From Streptomyces radiopugnans (GTDB lineage: Bacteria; Actinomycetota; Actinomycetes; Streptomycetales; Streptomycetaceae), in assembly GCF_900110735.1 (NCBI RefSeq), contig NZ_FOET01000009.1:62001-126000 (forward strand): 64,000 nt of DNA, in the 5' to 3' direction. Under the pieces are notes generated by a model. It ran no database searches, was not told the DNA's origin, and was given only the letters and a program-made list of their open reading frames with translations. The position numbers and the translations under genes were made by a program. Shown here one piece after another: positions 41,076 to 50,195 of the stretch (within the stretch, counting starts at the first letter, position 1; the number at the start of each line of letters is the position of its first letter).

Positions 41076-41096
41076 GGTGCTGCCAGGCCACTCGCC

Positions 41097-41102
41097 TAGC
41101 TT
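41097..41102 (+). promoter_or_regulatory. -10 box of the island exporter operon
   Basis: TAGCTT; seven to eight bases later is the permease ATG at 41110 with no ribosome-binding site, implying a leaderless mRNA. Confidence 0.6.
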
Positions 41103-41109
41103 GCGGCGC

Positions 41110-42570
41110 ATGTTCTTCACCTATCTGCGCCGCGAGCTGCGCCGCCGGAGGAAGTCGGCGCTGGTCGTCGCCTCGGGGCTGGCTCTCGGTATTGCTCTTG
41201 TCATCGTGGTCAACGCTGTCTCGACCGGCATGGGGAAGGCCCAGGACCAGGTCCTGGAATCCCTCTACGGGCTCGGTACCGACATGACCGTCACCAAGGC
41301 TCCGGAGCCGCCGTCGGAGACCGGTGGCGAGCGGCCGCGGTTCCGCTTCGACGCGCGTGGTGACGGGGAGGACGGTGAGCGGCAGAGCAGTGACCGGGTC
41401 ATGGTGCAGGGCTTGCAGACCTTGGACGCCGCCACCGTCTCCGCCGTGGCGGAGGCGGATGGTGTGGCGAACGCCGTGGGCGGGCTCAGCCTCAACGTGG
41501 TGAAAGTCGACGGCGAGTTCAGCCGCGGCCAGTTCCAGCAGCGGCCGGGCGGTGGACGGGGCGGCGGCCCGGACGGTGAGGTAACGGGCGGCGGCGCCGA
41601 CTTCTCCATCGACAGCTTCACCGTGTACGGCACCGACGTCACGCATCCGGCGATGGGCCCGCTGTCCTCCTCGGAGATCACCGACGGACGCGGCTTCGAG
41701 ACGTCCGAGACATCGGCGAAGGTGGCCGTGGTGGACAACGCCTACGCCAAGGAGAAGAAGCTCGCGACCGGTGACACGGTCACGGTGAGCGACACCAAGT
41801 TCGAGATCATCGGCGTGGCCACGGCGACCAGCGGGGACGCCGCCGCCAACGTCTACCTGCCGCTCGCCCAGGCGCAGACCCTGGCCGACGCCAAGGACAA
41901 GATCACCACCGTCTACGTGCAGGCCGACGACGCGCAGCAGCTCGGTGCGGTGGAATCCGCGGTGCTCAAGGCCGTTCCGGACGCCACCGTGACCACCTCC
42001 GAGGACCTGGCGGACACCGTCTCCGGGTCGCTGTCCACCGCGTCCGGCCTCGCCGAGACGGTCGGCCGCTGGCTGTCCGTGGTGGTCCTGGCCGCGGCGT
42101 TCCTGGTCGCCGGCCTGCTCACCTCGTCCGCCGTCGCCCGGCGCGTCCGGGAGTTCGGCACCCTCAAGGCACTGGGCTGGCGCTCGCGCCGGGTCACCGG
42201 GCAGGTCGTCGGCGAGGCCGTCGTGACGGGCCTGGTCGGTGGTGCGCTGGGCATCGGGCTGGGCCTGGCCGGTGCGTGGGCGGTCACCGCGTTCGGGCCG
42301 TCGCTCTCCGCGGAGCTGGGCGCTTCCGGTGGCGGCATGAGCGGCCCCGGTGGAGGTGGCGGCATGGGCGGCCCCGGTGGCGGCCCCGGCGGCGCCGCAC
42401 GCGAAACCGCCGCACGGACGCTGGATGTGGTCCTCACCGCGCCGGTCAGCCTCTCCGTGATCACCCTGGCCGTCGGCCTCGCTGTCGCGGGCGGCCTCGT
42501 CGCCGGGGCCTTCGGCGGGTGGCGTGCCTCCCGGCTCCGCCCCGCCGACGCCCTCTCCCGCGTCGCCTGA
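41110..42570 (+). CDS. FtsX/MacB-type ABC transporter permease
   Basis: A 486-residue permease from ATG 41110 (leaderless). Architecture: N-terminal helix (RRKSALVVASGLALGIALVI), a large extracytoplasmic MacB-like domain (about residues 40-310), then three C-terminal helices (SVVVLAAAFLVAGLLTSSAV; VVGEAVVTGLVGGALGIGLG; LSVITLAVGLAVAGGLVAGA). KALGWRSRRVTGQ is the typical cytoplasmic coupling loop. Two Gly-rich inserts stand out: RPGGGRGGGPDG near residue 145 and a Gly/Met/Pro-rich segment near 405-430. Likely exports or releases an antimicrobial or lipid-like substrate in response to the adjacent two-component system. Confidence 0.9.
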   Translation: MFFTYLRRELRRRRKSALVVASGLALGIALVIVVNAVSTGMGKAQDQVLESLYGLGTDMTVTKAPEPPSETGGERPRFRFDARGDGEDGERQSSDRVMVQGLQTLDAATVSAVAEADGVANAVGGLSLNVVKVDGEFSRGQFQQRPGGGRGGGPDGEVTGGGADFSIDSFTVYGTDVTHPAMGPLSSSEITDGRGFETSETSAKVAVVDNAYAKEKKLATGDTVTVSDTKFEIIGVATATSGDAAANVYLPLAQAQTLADAKDKITTVYVQADDAQQLGAVESAVLKAVPDATVTTSEDLADTVSGSLSTASGLAETVGRWLSVVVLAAAFLVAGLLTSSAVARRVREFGTLKALGWRSRRVTGQVVGEAVVTGLVGGALGIGLGLAGAWAVTAFGPSLSAELGASGGGMSGPGGGGGMGGPGGGPGGAARETAARTLDVVLTAPVSLSVITLAVGLAVAGGLVAGAFGGWRASRLRPADALSRVA

Positions 42571-42606
42571 CCGGTCCTCGTCCCTCTCCGCAGGAGCAAC
42601 CACACC

Positions 42607-43275
42607 ATGTACGAACTCACCGGCGTCACCCGGCGCTACACCCGCGGCAAGGGCGTCGTCGACGCGCTCGCCGGAGTGGACCTCACCATCGCCACCGGCG
42701 ACTACCTGGTCATCAAGGGTCCCACCGGCGGCGGCAAGTCGACCCTCCTCCAAATGCTCGGCGGCCTCGACCGGCCGACCTCCGGCAGTGTGCTGCTCGA
42801 CGGTGTCGACCTGGCGAAGCTGCCCGAGGCCCGTCTGACCCGCCTGCGCAGCGAGAAGATCGGCTTCGTCTTCCAGAGCTTCAACCTCATCCCCACCCTC
42901 ACCGCCCAGGAGAACGTCGAAACGGCCCTCGTACCACTGGGCATCAAGCCGAAGGAGCGACGCGAACTGGCCGCCGAGGCCCTCTCCTCGGTCGGGCTGG
43001 GAGAGCGGCGGGGCCACGTGCCGAGCGAGCTGTCCGGCGGCCAGCAGCAGCGGGTGGCCATCGCCCGAGCACTGGTCAAGAAGCCGCAAGTACTACTCGC
43101 GGACGAGCCGACGGGTAACCTCGACGAGTCCACCCGCGACGAGATCATGGACGTCCTGCAGATCCGCTGCAAGGAGGACGGACTCACCTTCGTCATGGTC
43201 ACGCACGACTCCCACCTAGCCAAGCAGGCCCCCCGGGCGGTCACGCTCCGCAAGGGCACCCTGTCGTCGTCCTGA
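42607..43275 (+). CDS. MacB/LolD-type ABC transporter ATP-binding protein
   Basis: A 222-residue ATPase. Walker A residues 38-46 (GPTGGGKST), Q-loop FVFQSFNLIPTLTAQENV, signature LSGGQQQR, Walker B LLADEPTGNLDE and switch His in MVTHDSHLA. Walker A has Thr-Gly-Gly where most relatives have Ser-Gly-Ser/Ala. AGGAG lies 10 bases upstream. It is paired with the preceding permease. Confidence 0.95.
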   Translation: MYELTGVTRRYTRGKGVVDALAGVDLTIATGDYLVIKGPTGGGKSTLLQMLGGLDRPTSGSVLLDGVDLAKLPEARLTRLRSEKIGFVFQSFNLIPTLTAQENVETALVPLGIKPKERRELAAEALSSVGLGERRGHVPSELSGGQQQRVAIARALVKKPQVLLADEPTGNLDESTRDEIMDVLQIRCKEDGLTFVMVTHDSHLAKQAPRAVTLRKGTLSSS

Positions 43276-43412
43276 CCTCACGCGAAGTGCCACGACACCT
43301 CTGGCCGACCCCGCTTTGCCCCGCACCGGGCCCGGCGCGTCTCACACGCCGACGGCGCACCAGACCCGGTGCGGGGACGCCTCCAGGACGGGACGGCGAG
43401 TGCCGGGGCCCG

Positions 43413-43423
43413 GTGAGAGAACG
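43413..43423 (-). promoter_or_regulatory. Second copy of the 11-mer CGTTCTCTCAC
   Basis: The minus strand reads CGTTCTCTCAC, identical to 41054-41064 in the exporter promoter. It lies 16 bp upstream of the regulator ATG. The -10-like sequence CGTAGT at 43427-43432 follows it, with the ATG at 43439 and no ribosome site (leaderless). The same regulator may bind both promoters. Confidence 0.6.
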
Positions 43424-43438
43424 GATCGTAGTGCCGAC

Positions 43439-44172
<734 letters not shown>

Positions 44173-44176
<4 letters not shown>

Positions 44177-45690
44177 CCGGCCTCCGCGCGCCCCGCTCAC
44201 TGCGCCGGCGTCTCGTCCTCGGGGTCACCGTGCTGGCCACCCTGGCCGTGCTGGCCGCCGAGCTGATCGGCTTCGTCGTCCTGCGGTCCTGGCTCCTCGA
44301 CGGGGTCGACCAGCGGCTCGCCGACTTCCGGCCCATGCCTGCCTCCGCCTTCCTCGACATGCGCCGTCCCGGCAAGCCGGAACCCGGGGCGCTGCCGTCG
44401 GACTTCCGCGTCTACTTCTACGACGCCCGCGGCAACCGCCTGCCCCAGGCACTCGGCTCGGACGACAGGCCGGGCCCCCGGCTCCCCGACAGCATCGACC
44501 GTCTCCTGCCGACGGAAGGCAGCCCGGCCTCGGTGGCGGCCGACGCCGGGGACGGGAACTGGCGCGTCCTGCGCCGGGCCGGACCACGCGATCTGACCGT
44601 CGTCGTCGCGCTGCCGCTCGACACCGTGGACGGGGCGACGTCGAAGATCCTCTGGCTGAACGGCCTGCTGCTCATCATCACCGTGGTAGCCCTGTGGGTG
44701 CTGGGCCGTGAGGTGGTCCGGCTGAGTCTGCTGCCGCTGACCCGGATGGAGCGCGCCGCCGAGGCCATCACGGCCGGGCAGCTCGACCTGCGGCTGCCGG
44801 ACACCGATCCGCGGACCGAGATCGGACGGCTCGGCGCCGTACTGAACACCATGCTCGACCGACTGCAGCAGGCCCTGCAAGAGCGTGAGGCGTCGGAGGG
44901 GCGGCTGCGCCGGTTCGTCGCCGACGCCGGGCACGAACTGCGTACCCCGCTGACCGCCATCCAGGGGTTCGCCCAGCTCGCGCTGCGCTCCGACCGCCGC
45001 ACCGCGAGGGAGCGGCAGGAAGCCGACCGGCACATCGCGCAGAACGCCGAGCGGATGAGCCTGCTCGTCGACGACCTCCAACTGCTCGCCAGACTGGACC
45101 GGCACCCCGACTACCAGCAGGAAAACGTGGACCTGCTGTCCCTGGCGGCAGACGCGGTGAGCTCGGCAGCCCTGCAGCGGCCAGGCCACCCCGTGAGCCT
45201 GTCCCCCCTGCCCGACCGCCCCGCCGACGCCGGGGAAGGGGAAGGGGAACTGGATGTGGTGGAAGTCGTGGGAGACCCCCACCGCCTCCGGCAGATCGTC
45301 GAGAACCTGGTGTCGAACGCCCACACCCACACCCCACCCGGCACCCGCATCCACGTCCGCGTGGGGGCGGGCCGGGCCGGCGCCCGTACCGGTGGCACCA
45401 ACGCGCCGGGACGCGTCAGCATGGCGCCGCCCTTCCCAGCCGGAACCCGGGTCGCCGTCATCGAGGTCGAGGACGACGGCCCGGGGCTGACGGCCGCCGA
45501 CGCGGAGCGCGTGTTCGAGCGCTTCTACCGGGCGGACCCCGCGCGCACCCGGGCGCGAGGCGGCTCCGGACTGGGCCTGGCCATCGCCACGGCCATCGCC
45601 GAAGGCCACGGAGGCCGACTCGAACTCGACCCGGGCCAAGGCCGCGGTGTCACTTTCCGCCTCGTCCTGCCACTCCCCGCACCGAGCTGA
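44173..45690 (+). CDS. Two-component sensor histidine kinase
   Basis: A 505-residue kinase. TTG 44173 overlaps the regulator stop; no suitable ATG or GTG exists before the first helix. Two membrane helices (VTVLATLAVLAAELIGFVVL; ILWLNGLLLIITVVALWVLG) enclose an extracytoplasmic sensor of about 130 residues. HAMP region: LPLTRMERAAEAITAG. Phosphoacceptor His254 in ADAGHELRTPLTAIQGF. ATPase boxes: QIVENLVSNAHTHTPPGT, VEDDGPGLTA and ARGGSGLGLAIATAIAEGHG. Cognate to the preceding OmpR-type regulator. Confidence 0.94.
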
Positions 45691-45845
45691 TCGCGCTCCC
45701 TTGGCAGTCCGGCCGACCGGCAGAACGCTTCGGCCCGAGCTGAAGTCCCGCTGAGCAGGCCCGCAACGGCTCCCGCACGGCGGCCACGGTCCGCTCGCTC
45801 GCCACCCGCTCCCGCTCAGCAACTCGGCCGCGCGCCCGAAGCTGG

Positions 45846-45968
45846 CGCATCAACCGTCATAAGCAGTGGCGCGGCACCGCCACCCGCTACGAGAAGACCA
45901 CGACCGTCTACCTGGCAGGACGCCGCAGCCAGACGCCTTCCTCTGGGCCACCCGATGATCCAAACGAA
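45846..45968 (+). pseudogene. Second IS5-type transposase 3' remnant
   Basis: The last about 40 codons of the same transposase family: INRHKQWRGTATRYEKTTTV compares with INRLKRWRGIATRYEKTAII of the copy at 40271-40997, and both run on into GATGATCCAAA. Frame is lost near the end. Same orientation as the left copy, so the exporter/two-component cargo is bracketed by direct IS remnants. Upstream, 45691-45845 holds nothing I recognise. Confidence 0.75.
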
Positions 45969-46074
45969 ACCGCCTAGGCGCGGTGGCGGAGCTGTCGTAT
46001 GGACGAGGTGTGGACGACTGGCCCACTACGACTTGTTGCTGCTCGTGCCTTCGCTGATCAAGGTGGCTATGTCC

Positions 46075-46145
46075 GGCCAACCAAAGGGAGGCTGTAAATC
46101 TGCCGGCTCAGCCTTCCCAGGTTCGAATCCTAGCGCCGCCACACG
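46075..46145 (+). repeat. tRNA-Tyr 3' fragment, right attachment-site-like repeat
   Basis: GGCCAA, then CCAAAGGGAG, then the 54 bases 46092-46145 that match the tRNA-Tyr 3' half with a single T-to-C change, which breaks a T-stem pair. The acceptor 5' strand and D arm are absent, so this is not a functional tRNA. The repeat at the island's right edge is consistent with attR of an element that entered at tRNA-Tyr. Confidence 0.85.
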
Positions 46146-46151
46146 AGGGAG

Positions 46152-46185
46152 ACGGCCCCCGACCAGCCCACTGGTCGGGGGCCGT
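46152..46185. terminator. Hairpin just outside the right island edge
   Basis: Perfect 15-bp stem (46152-46166 with 46171-46185), 4-base loop. It probably was the original terminator of tRNA-Tyr before insertion, and now also lies beyond the end of the minus-strand NAD(P)-binding gene. Confidence 0.8.
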
Positions 46186-46209
46186 TCGCCGTTCCGTCCG
46201 GCGCGGCGG

Positions 46210-46890
46210 CTAGTCCGGCACCTCCGTCGCCTCCGAGCCCAGCTCCGCGACCGCCTGGTCGATCGGGACATCCCCGGAGACCAGCTCCAGCGTCACCCGC
46301 GCCGCGCGCGGATCGTCCAGGAGGGCGAGGAGGACGGCGGCCACGTCGTCGCGGGAGATCTCGCCGCGGCCCGTGCGCGGCTCCAGCCGCACCCGCCCGG
46401 TGCCGGGGTGGTTGGTGAGGCGGCCGGGGCGCAGGATCGTCCAGTCCAGGTTGACGCGCCGGCGGATGTCGTCGTCCGCGGCGCCCTTGGCGCGCAGGTA
46501 TGCGGCGAAGACGGGTTCCATGTCGGCGGGCGGCTCGTCGTCCGCGCCCATCGCGGAGACGACCAGGAAGCGGCGTACTCCGGCGAGTTCGGCGGCGTCC
46601 GCGAGGAGGACCGCGGCCGCGCGGTCCACCGTCTCCTTGCGGGCCGTGCCGCTGCCCGGGCCCGCGCCCGCCGCGAAGACCGCGGCGTCGGCGTCCCGCA
46701 GGTGCCGGGCGACCTCCTCCGCGGACGACGACTCCAGGTCGCAGACGATCGGCTCGGCTCCCGCCGAGCGCAGGTCGTCCGCGTGTTCGGGCCGCCGGAT
46801 GAGCCCTGCGACCTCCTCACCGCGCGCGGCGAGCAGGCGCTCCAGCCGCAGTGCGATCTGACCGTGTCCTCCAGCGATGACTGTGCGCAT
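46210..46890 (-). CDS. NAD(P)-binding Rossmann-fold protein (atypical SDR)
   Basis: A 226-residue single-domain protein of the NAD(P)H-binding/atypical short-chain dehydrogenase group. MRTVIAGGHGQIALRLERLL gives the glycine-rich dinucleotide loop. CDLESSSAEEV and ADAAVFAAGAGPG are the following strands. VSAMGAD and the YLRAKGAADDDIRR helix match the family. The active-site Tyr-x-x-x-Lys is represented by the Tyr and Lys of AAYLRAKG. The substrate is unknown. It could be a redox-sensing or metabolic enzyme. Single gene facing the island. Confidence 0.82.
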   Translation of the reverse strand: MRTVIAGGHGQIALRLERLLAARGEEVAGLIRRPEHADDLRSAGAEPIVCDLESSSAEEVARHLRDADAAVFAAGAGPGSGTARKETVDRAAAVLLADAAELAGVRRFLVVSAMGADDEPPADMEPVFAAYLRAKGAADDDIRRRVNLDWTILRPGRLTNHPGTGRVRLEPRTGRGEISRDDVAAVLLALLDDPRAARVTLELVSGDVPIDQAVAELGSEATEVPD

Positions 46891-46962
46891 ACCCCGACCG
46901 TACGCCGCCGGACCCGCCCCCCGCCGTGTACGCCGCCGTGTACGCCGCTGTGTACACCGCCG

Positions 46963-48369
46963 TCAGCGCTGCGACTGGCGGGGGAGTCCCAGTTCGGCGG
47001 CGGGGCCGCCCGGTTCCGGGGCCGCCGTGTCCGCGGGGCCGCCCGGGTCCGTGGCGTCGCAGTACTCGCGCACCGCGCTGGTGCGGGCCACCACCCGGCC
47101 GCGGTGGACGACCAGGCGGCTGTACGCCAGCGAGAGCGCTCCGGCCAGCGTGCGGCCGCGCACGGCCAGCAGCTCCGCCGGGAAGCCGGCCTCGATCCGC
47201 ACCCGTGGCAGCCCCATGGCCTCCCGCGCCCGCGCGCTCACCGCCTCGTAGGCCTCCTCCGGTCCGGCCTGGCCGTGCGAGGCCAGCAGGTAGGCGGCCT
47301 CCAGCGGGTCGCCGCGGCCCACCGGGTTGGCCGTGTCGCGCAGGGCGCCGCTGCCCGCGGCGACCCGCACTCCCGCCGCCCGCAGCAGCCGCACCGGCGC
47401 GGTGCGGGGGCCGCAGTCCGCCCGCGGCGGCAGGCCGCAGCCGCCCTGCGGCAGGCAGACCACCGTGATCCCGGCCGCCGCGAGGGCCTCGGCGGCGCGG
47501 GCCGCGGTCTCCCGCGGCAGCCGGGCCAGGCCGTCGCACGGTCCGACGGCCACCCTGGGCCGCAGCCCGCCGGCCACCGAGGCGAGGCGGGACAGCCGGA
47601 CCGGGTCGGAGCCGTCGGTGTGCAGGTCCACCGCGCAGCCGTGCTCCGCCGCCACCTCCAGCACGGCCTCCGTGTAACCGGCCGGATCGGGGTCGAGGTC
47701 CGGGCAGCCGCCCACCGCCGTGGCCCCCATGCCCACCGCCTCGCGCAGCATCGCCAGGCCGTCCGCCCCCGCCGCGCCGGTCAGCAGCCGGGGTACGGCG
47801 ACGGCGGTGAGGTCGGTCAGCCCGTGCAGGGCGCGCCGGGCCCGCAGCACGGCCCGCAGGGCGCGCAGCCCGGCGACGTCGCCGACGCGCACGTGGGTGC
47901 GCACCGCGGTCGCGCCGTGGCCGAGCTGGAGCAGCGCGGCCTCGGCGGCGCGCCGCTGGACGCGCCCGGGGTCGTACGGGTCCCAGGGGCCGTACGGGGA
48001 CGCGCCGGAGACGCCGGGGGCGCCGTGCGCGTCGCCGTCCGCCGTCAGCGCGGTGTCGTAGTGGGCGTGGGGCTCGGCGGGCGCGGGCAGCAGCAGATAG
48101 CCGTCGAGGTCGATCCGGGTGGCCCACGGAGGTGCGGGGGAGGAGAGGCTGCCGGCGGTCCCGACCGCCTCGATCCGCCCGCCGCCGATCCGCACGTCCA
48201 CGGTGCGGCCGTCGGCGAGCCGGGCGCCGCACAGTACGAGCGAGGCCGGCGGCGGGGCGCCCTCCGGAGCGGCGCCCGGGGCGGTGCCGTAGGGGCCGCC
48301 GGGAGGACCCGGGGGAGGGGGTGCGTCGCGATCGGGCTGCGCCGGTTCCTGCGGCTGGCTGTCGGGCAT
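46963..48369 (-). CDS. Cytosine deaminase-like amidohydrolase
   Basis: A 468-residue metal-dependent hydrolase. After a Pro-rich 40-residue lead come the composite beta domain (LVLCGARLADGRTVDVRIGG) and the TIM barrel: metal site EPHAHYDTAL (HxH), HGATAVRTHVRVGD, VDLHTDGSDP and the late Asp in AGSGALRDTANPVGRGDPLE. These match the cytosine deaminase/atrazine-hydrolase group, but HTDGSD differs from the HxDE pattern of CodA, so the substrate is uncertain. It lies between the SDR gene and the tRNA pair. Confidence 0.8.
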   Translation of the reverse strand: MPDSQPQEPAQPDRDAPPPPGPPGGPYGTAPGAAPEGAPPPASLVLCGARLADGRTVDVRIGGGRIEAVGTAGSLSSPAPPWATRIDLDGYLLLPAPAEPHAHYDTALTADGDAHGAPGVSGASPYGPWDPYDPGRVQRRAAEAALLQLGHGATAVRTHVRVGDVAGLRALRAVLRARRALHGLTDLTAVAVPRLLTGAAGADGLAMLREAVGMGATAVGGCPDLDPDPAGYTEAVLEVAAEHGCAVDLHTDGSDPVRLSRLASVAGGLRPRVAVGPCDGLARLPRETAARAAEALAAAGITVVCLPQGGCGLPPRADCGPRTAPVRLLRAAGVRVAAGSGALRDTANPVGRGDPLEAAYLLASHGQAGPEEAYEAVSARAREAMGLPRVRIEAGFPAELLAVRGRTLAGALSLAYSRLVVHRGRVVARTSAVREYCDATDPGGPADTAAPEPGGPAAELGLPRQSQR

Positions 48370-48551
48370 GGGGCTCCCGCGTTTCGCTCATGATCGCTGG
48401 GGTGCACCGAAGCCTAGGACCATGGCGGGCCCGGGGCGTGCCGCCATCACGTGGGGGCCCAATAGTCGTACCGGTGGCCGCTCCGCTACGCCGGAAGGAG
48501 GGCAGGAGCCCCCGGACGGCACCGCCGTACGGAGGTGCGGCCGATACGGAT

Positions 48552-48581
48552 TTCACGTTCGGCGCCCGGAGCGTGTAATGT
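48552..48581 (+). promoter_or_regulatory. Promoter of tRNA-Thr/tRNA-Met (and perhaps rpmG)
   Basis: TTCACG (48552-48557), 18-bp spacer, TAATGT (48576-48581). Transcription would start about 5 bases before the tRNA-Thr. Confidence 0.65.
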
Positions 48582-48592
48582 CTTCATCGCTC

Positions 48593-48665
48593 GCCCCAAT
48601 AGCTCAGTCGGCAGAGCGTCTCCATGGTAAGGAGAAGGTCTACGGTTCGATTCCGTATTGGGGCT
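48593..48665 (+). tRNA. tRNA-Thr (GGT)
   Basis: 73 nt: acceptor GCCCCAA / TTGGGGC, D arm AGCTCAGTCGGCAGAGC, anticodon stem TCTCC/GGAGA with GGT at 48626-48628, T loop TTCGATT, discriminator T; no encoded CCA. Confidence 0.97.
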
Positions 48666-48712
48666 CTGATGTGTGATGCTCCCCGTCGAGAGGCGGGGGG
48701 TTCCCGCATCGC

Positions 48713-48788
48713 GGCGGTGTAGCTCAGTCGGTAGAGCAAACGGCTCATAATCGTTGTGTCACCGGTTCGAGTCCGGTCACCGCTACCA
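48713..48788 (+). tRNA. tRNA-Met (CAT, elongator)
   Basis: 76 nt including encoded CCA: acceptor GGCGGTG / CACCGCT (terminal G-U), anticodon stem AACGG/TCGTT with CAT at 48736-48738, T loop TTCGAGT, discriminator A. The normal paired first base argues against initiator tRNA. Ile2 (lysidine) cannot be wholly excluded. It lies 47 bp after tRNA-Thr and is probably co-transcribed. Confidence 0.93.
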
Positions 48789-48873
48789 AACCCAGTAGCC
48801 GATTGCGGGGTCGGTCCTCCGATCGGCTACTCTTTCTGCGTTGAACCCGTCCCAGCCGTCAAGGAGCACTCAC

Positions 48874-49038
48874 GTGGCTGCCACCGACGTCCGCCCGAAG
48901 ATCACGCTGGCCTGCGTGGAGTGCAAGGAGCGGAACTACATCACCAAGAAGAACCGGCGCAACAACCCGGACCGTCTTGAGATGAAGAAGCACTGCCCGC
49001 GCTGCAACGCGCACACCGCGCACCGCGAGACGCGATAA
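48874..49038 (+). CDS. rpmG: Ribosomal protein bL33, zinc-binding form
   Basis: A 54-residue protein of the large ribosomal subunit. GTG 48874 with AAGGAG 7 bases upstream. Two Cys pairs ([14 protein letters not shown] and [14 protein letters not shown]) mark the zinc-containing C+ paralogue. The neighbouring tRNA pair and the MaoC genes downstream are the usual Streptomyces context. Confidence 0.97.
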   Translation: MAATDVRPKITLACVECKERNYITKKNRRNNPDRLEMKKHCPRCNAHTAHRETR

Positions 49039-49080
49039 ACGCCGCGACCGGCCAGGCCGCCGCGCACGCGCACAGACACG

Positions 49081-49128
49081 CAAAGCCGTGAGGCCGTCCC
49101 CGTTCGCGGGGGCGGCCTCACGGCTTTG
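49081..49128 (+). terminator. Terminator of rpmG
   Basis: 22-bp stem with one G-T pair (49081-49102 with 49107-49128) closed by a TTCG tetraloop. Confidence 0.92.
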
Positions 49129-49186
49129 CGCCCGTCCGAGCCGTCCGATCAGCAACCACCAGCAAGCCGTATGGAGGTACCGGGCC

Positions 49187-49669
49187 ATGGCGCTCGACCA
49201 GTCCTTCGTGGGGCGGAGCTATCCGCCCACCGCGCCGTACGAGGTCGGCCGGGAGAAGATCCGCGAGTTCGCCGAGGCCATCGGTGACACCCACCCCGCG
49301 TACACCGACCCGGAGGCGGCCGGGGAGCTCGGCCATCCCGACGTGATCGCCCCGCCCACCTTCGTCTTCGCCATCACCTTCAAGGCGGCCGGGCAGGTCG
49401 TCGCGGACCCGAAGCTGGGGCTGGACTACAGCCGGGTGGTGCACGGCGACCAGAGGTTCGCCTACACGCGGCCGGTGCGCGCCGGCGACCGGCTCACGGT
49501 GACCTCCACCATCGAGGCGGTCAAGTCCCTGGCGGGCAACGACGTCCTGGACATCCGCGGTGAGGTGCACGACGAGGCGGGCGAGCACGTGGTGACCGCC
49601 TGGACCAAGCTGGTGGCCCGCGCGGCCGAGGACACGGCCGGGGACGCTGCCGGAAAGCAGGGGGAGTGA
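49187..49669 (+). CDS. MaoC-fold dehydratase subunit A (HadA-like, N-terminal hot dog)
   Basis: A 160-residue single hot-dog protein of the FAS1/HadA dehydratase N-terminal type. Start ATG 49187 (GGAGG 9 bases upstream). Segments: SYPPTAPYEVGREKIREFAE, HPDVIAPPTFVFAITF and RFAYTRPVRAGDRLTVTS. It lacks the catalytic Asp-x4-His, which is in the partner encoded next, so the two likely form a heterodimeric (3R)-hydroxyacyl dehydratase or enoyl hydratase. A 'non-catalytic plus catalytic' pairing is known for mycobacterial HadAB. Confidence 0.88.
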   Translation: MALDQSFVGRSYPPTAPYEVGREKIREFAEAIGDTHPAYTDPEAAGELGHPDVIAPPTFVFAITFKAAGQVVADPKLGLDYSRVVHGDQRFAYTRPVRAGDRLTVTSTIEAVKSLAGNDVLDIRGEVHDEAGEHVVTAWTKLVARAAEDTAGDAAGKQGE

Positions 49670-49674
49670 GACGG

Positions 49675-50109
49675 ATGACGGCGAGGATCGCGTACGCGGA
49701 CGTAGAGGTCGGCGCAGAGGTGCCCGCGCGGAGTTTCCCCGTGACCCGCGACACGCTCGTGCGGTACGCGGGCGCCTCCGGCGACTTCAACCCGATTCAC
49801 TGGAACGAGCGGTTCGCACGTGAGGTCGGTCTCCCCGACGTCATCGCGCACGGCATGTTCACCATGGCCGAGGCCGCCCGCGTGGTGACCGACTGGACCG
49901 GCGACCCCGGCGCGCTCGTGGAGTACGGCGTGCGCTTCACCAGGCCCGTCGTCGTCCCCGACGACGACAAGGGCGCCGTGATCGAGGTCTCGGGCAAGGT
50001 CGCCGCCAAGCTCGACGACGAGGCCCGCACCGTCCGTGTGGATCTCACGGTCACCAGTGCCGGGCAGAAGGTGCTGGGCATGTCCCGCGCGGTGGTCCGG
50101 CTCGCCTGA
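49675..50109 (+). CDS. MaoC-fold dehydratase subunit B (HadB-like, catalytic)
   Basis: A 144-residue hot-dog protein with the hydratase-2 motif: Asp and His of GDFNPIHWNERFAREVG, followed by LPDVIAHGMFTMAEAARV. ATG 49675 is preferred over GTG 49666 because the GGGGGAG ribosome site lies 8 bases before the ATG and overlaps the GTG. It follows hadA after 5 bp. A terminator hairpin lies 38 bp after the stop. Confidence 0.88.
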   Translation: MTARIAYADVEVGAEVPARSFPVTRDTLVRYAGASGDFNPIHWNERFAREVGLPDVIAHGMFTMAEAARVVTDWTGDPGALVEYGVRFTRPVVVPDDDKGAVIEVSGKVAAKLDDEARTVRVDLTVTSAGQKVLGMSRAVVRLA

Positions 50110-50147
50110 GCACCGCCGTGCCGTCGCCGCGGGCACACGCCGGGGAG

Positions 50148-50179
50148 GAGCGGCCGTACGGCCGCGCGTACGGCCGCTC
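50148..50179 (+). terminator. Terminator of hadAB, abutting the murB promoter
   Basis: Perfect 13-bp stem (50148-50160 with 50167-50179), 6-base loop. It ends 3 bases before the murB -10 box (TACTCT, 50183-50188), so the hairpin covers the -35 region. Confidence 0.8.
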
Positions 50180-50182
50180 TCG

Positions 50183-50188
50183 TACTCT
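50183..50188 (+). promoter_or_regulatory. -10 box of murB, leaderless
   Basis: TACTCT followed 7 bases later by GTG 50196 with no ribosome-binding site. Confidence 0.6.
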
Positions 50189-50195
50189 TGAGCGC

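Noticed and set aside
46075-46145. A second functional tRNA-Tyr
   Set aside because: The acceptor 5' strand, D arm and anticodon 5' stem are missing and a T-stem pair is broken.
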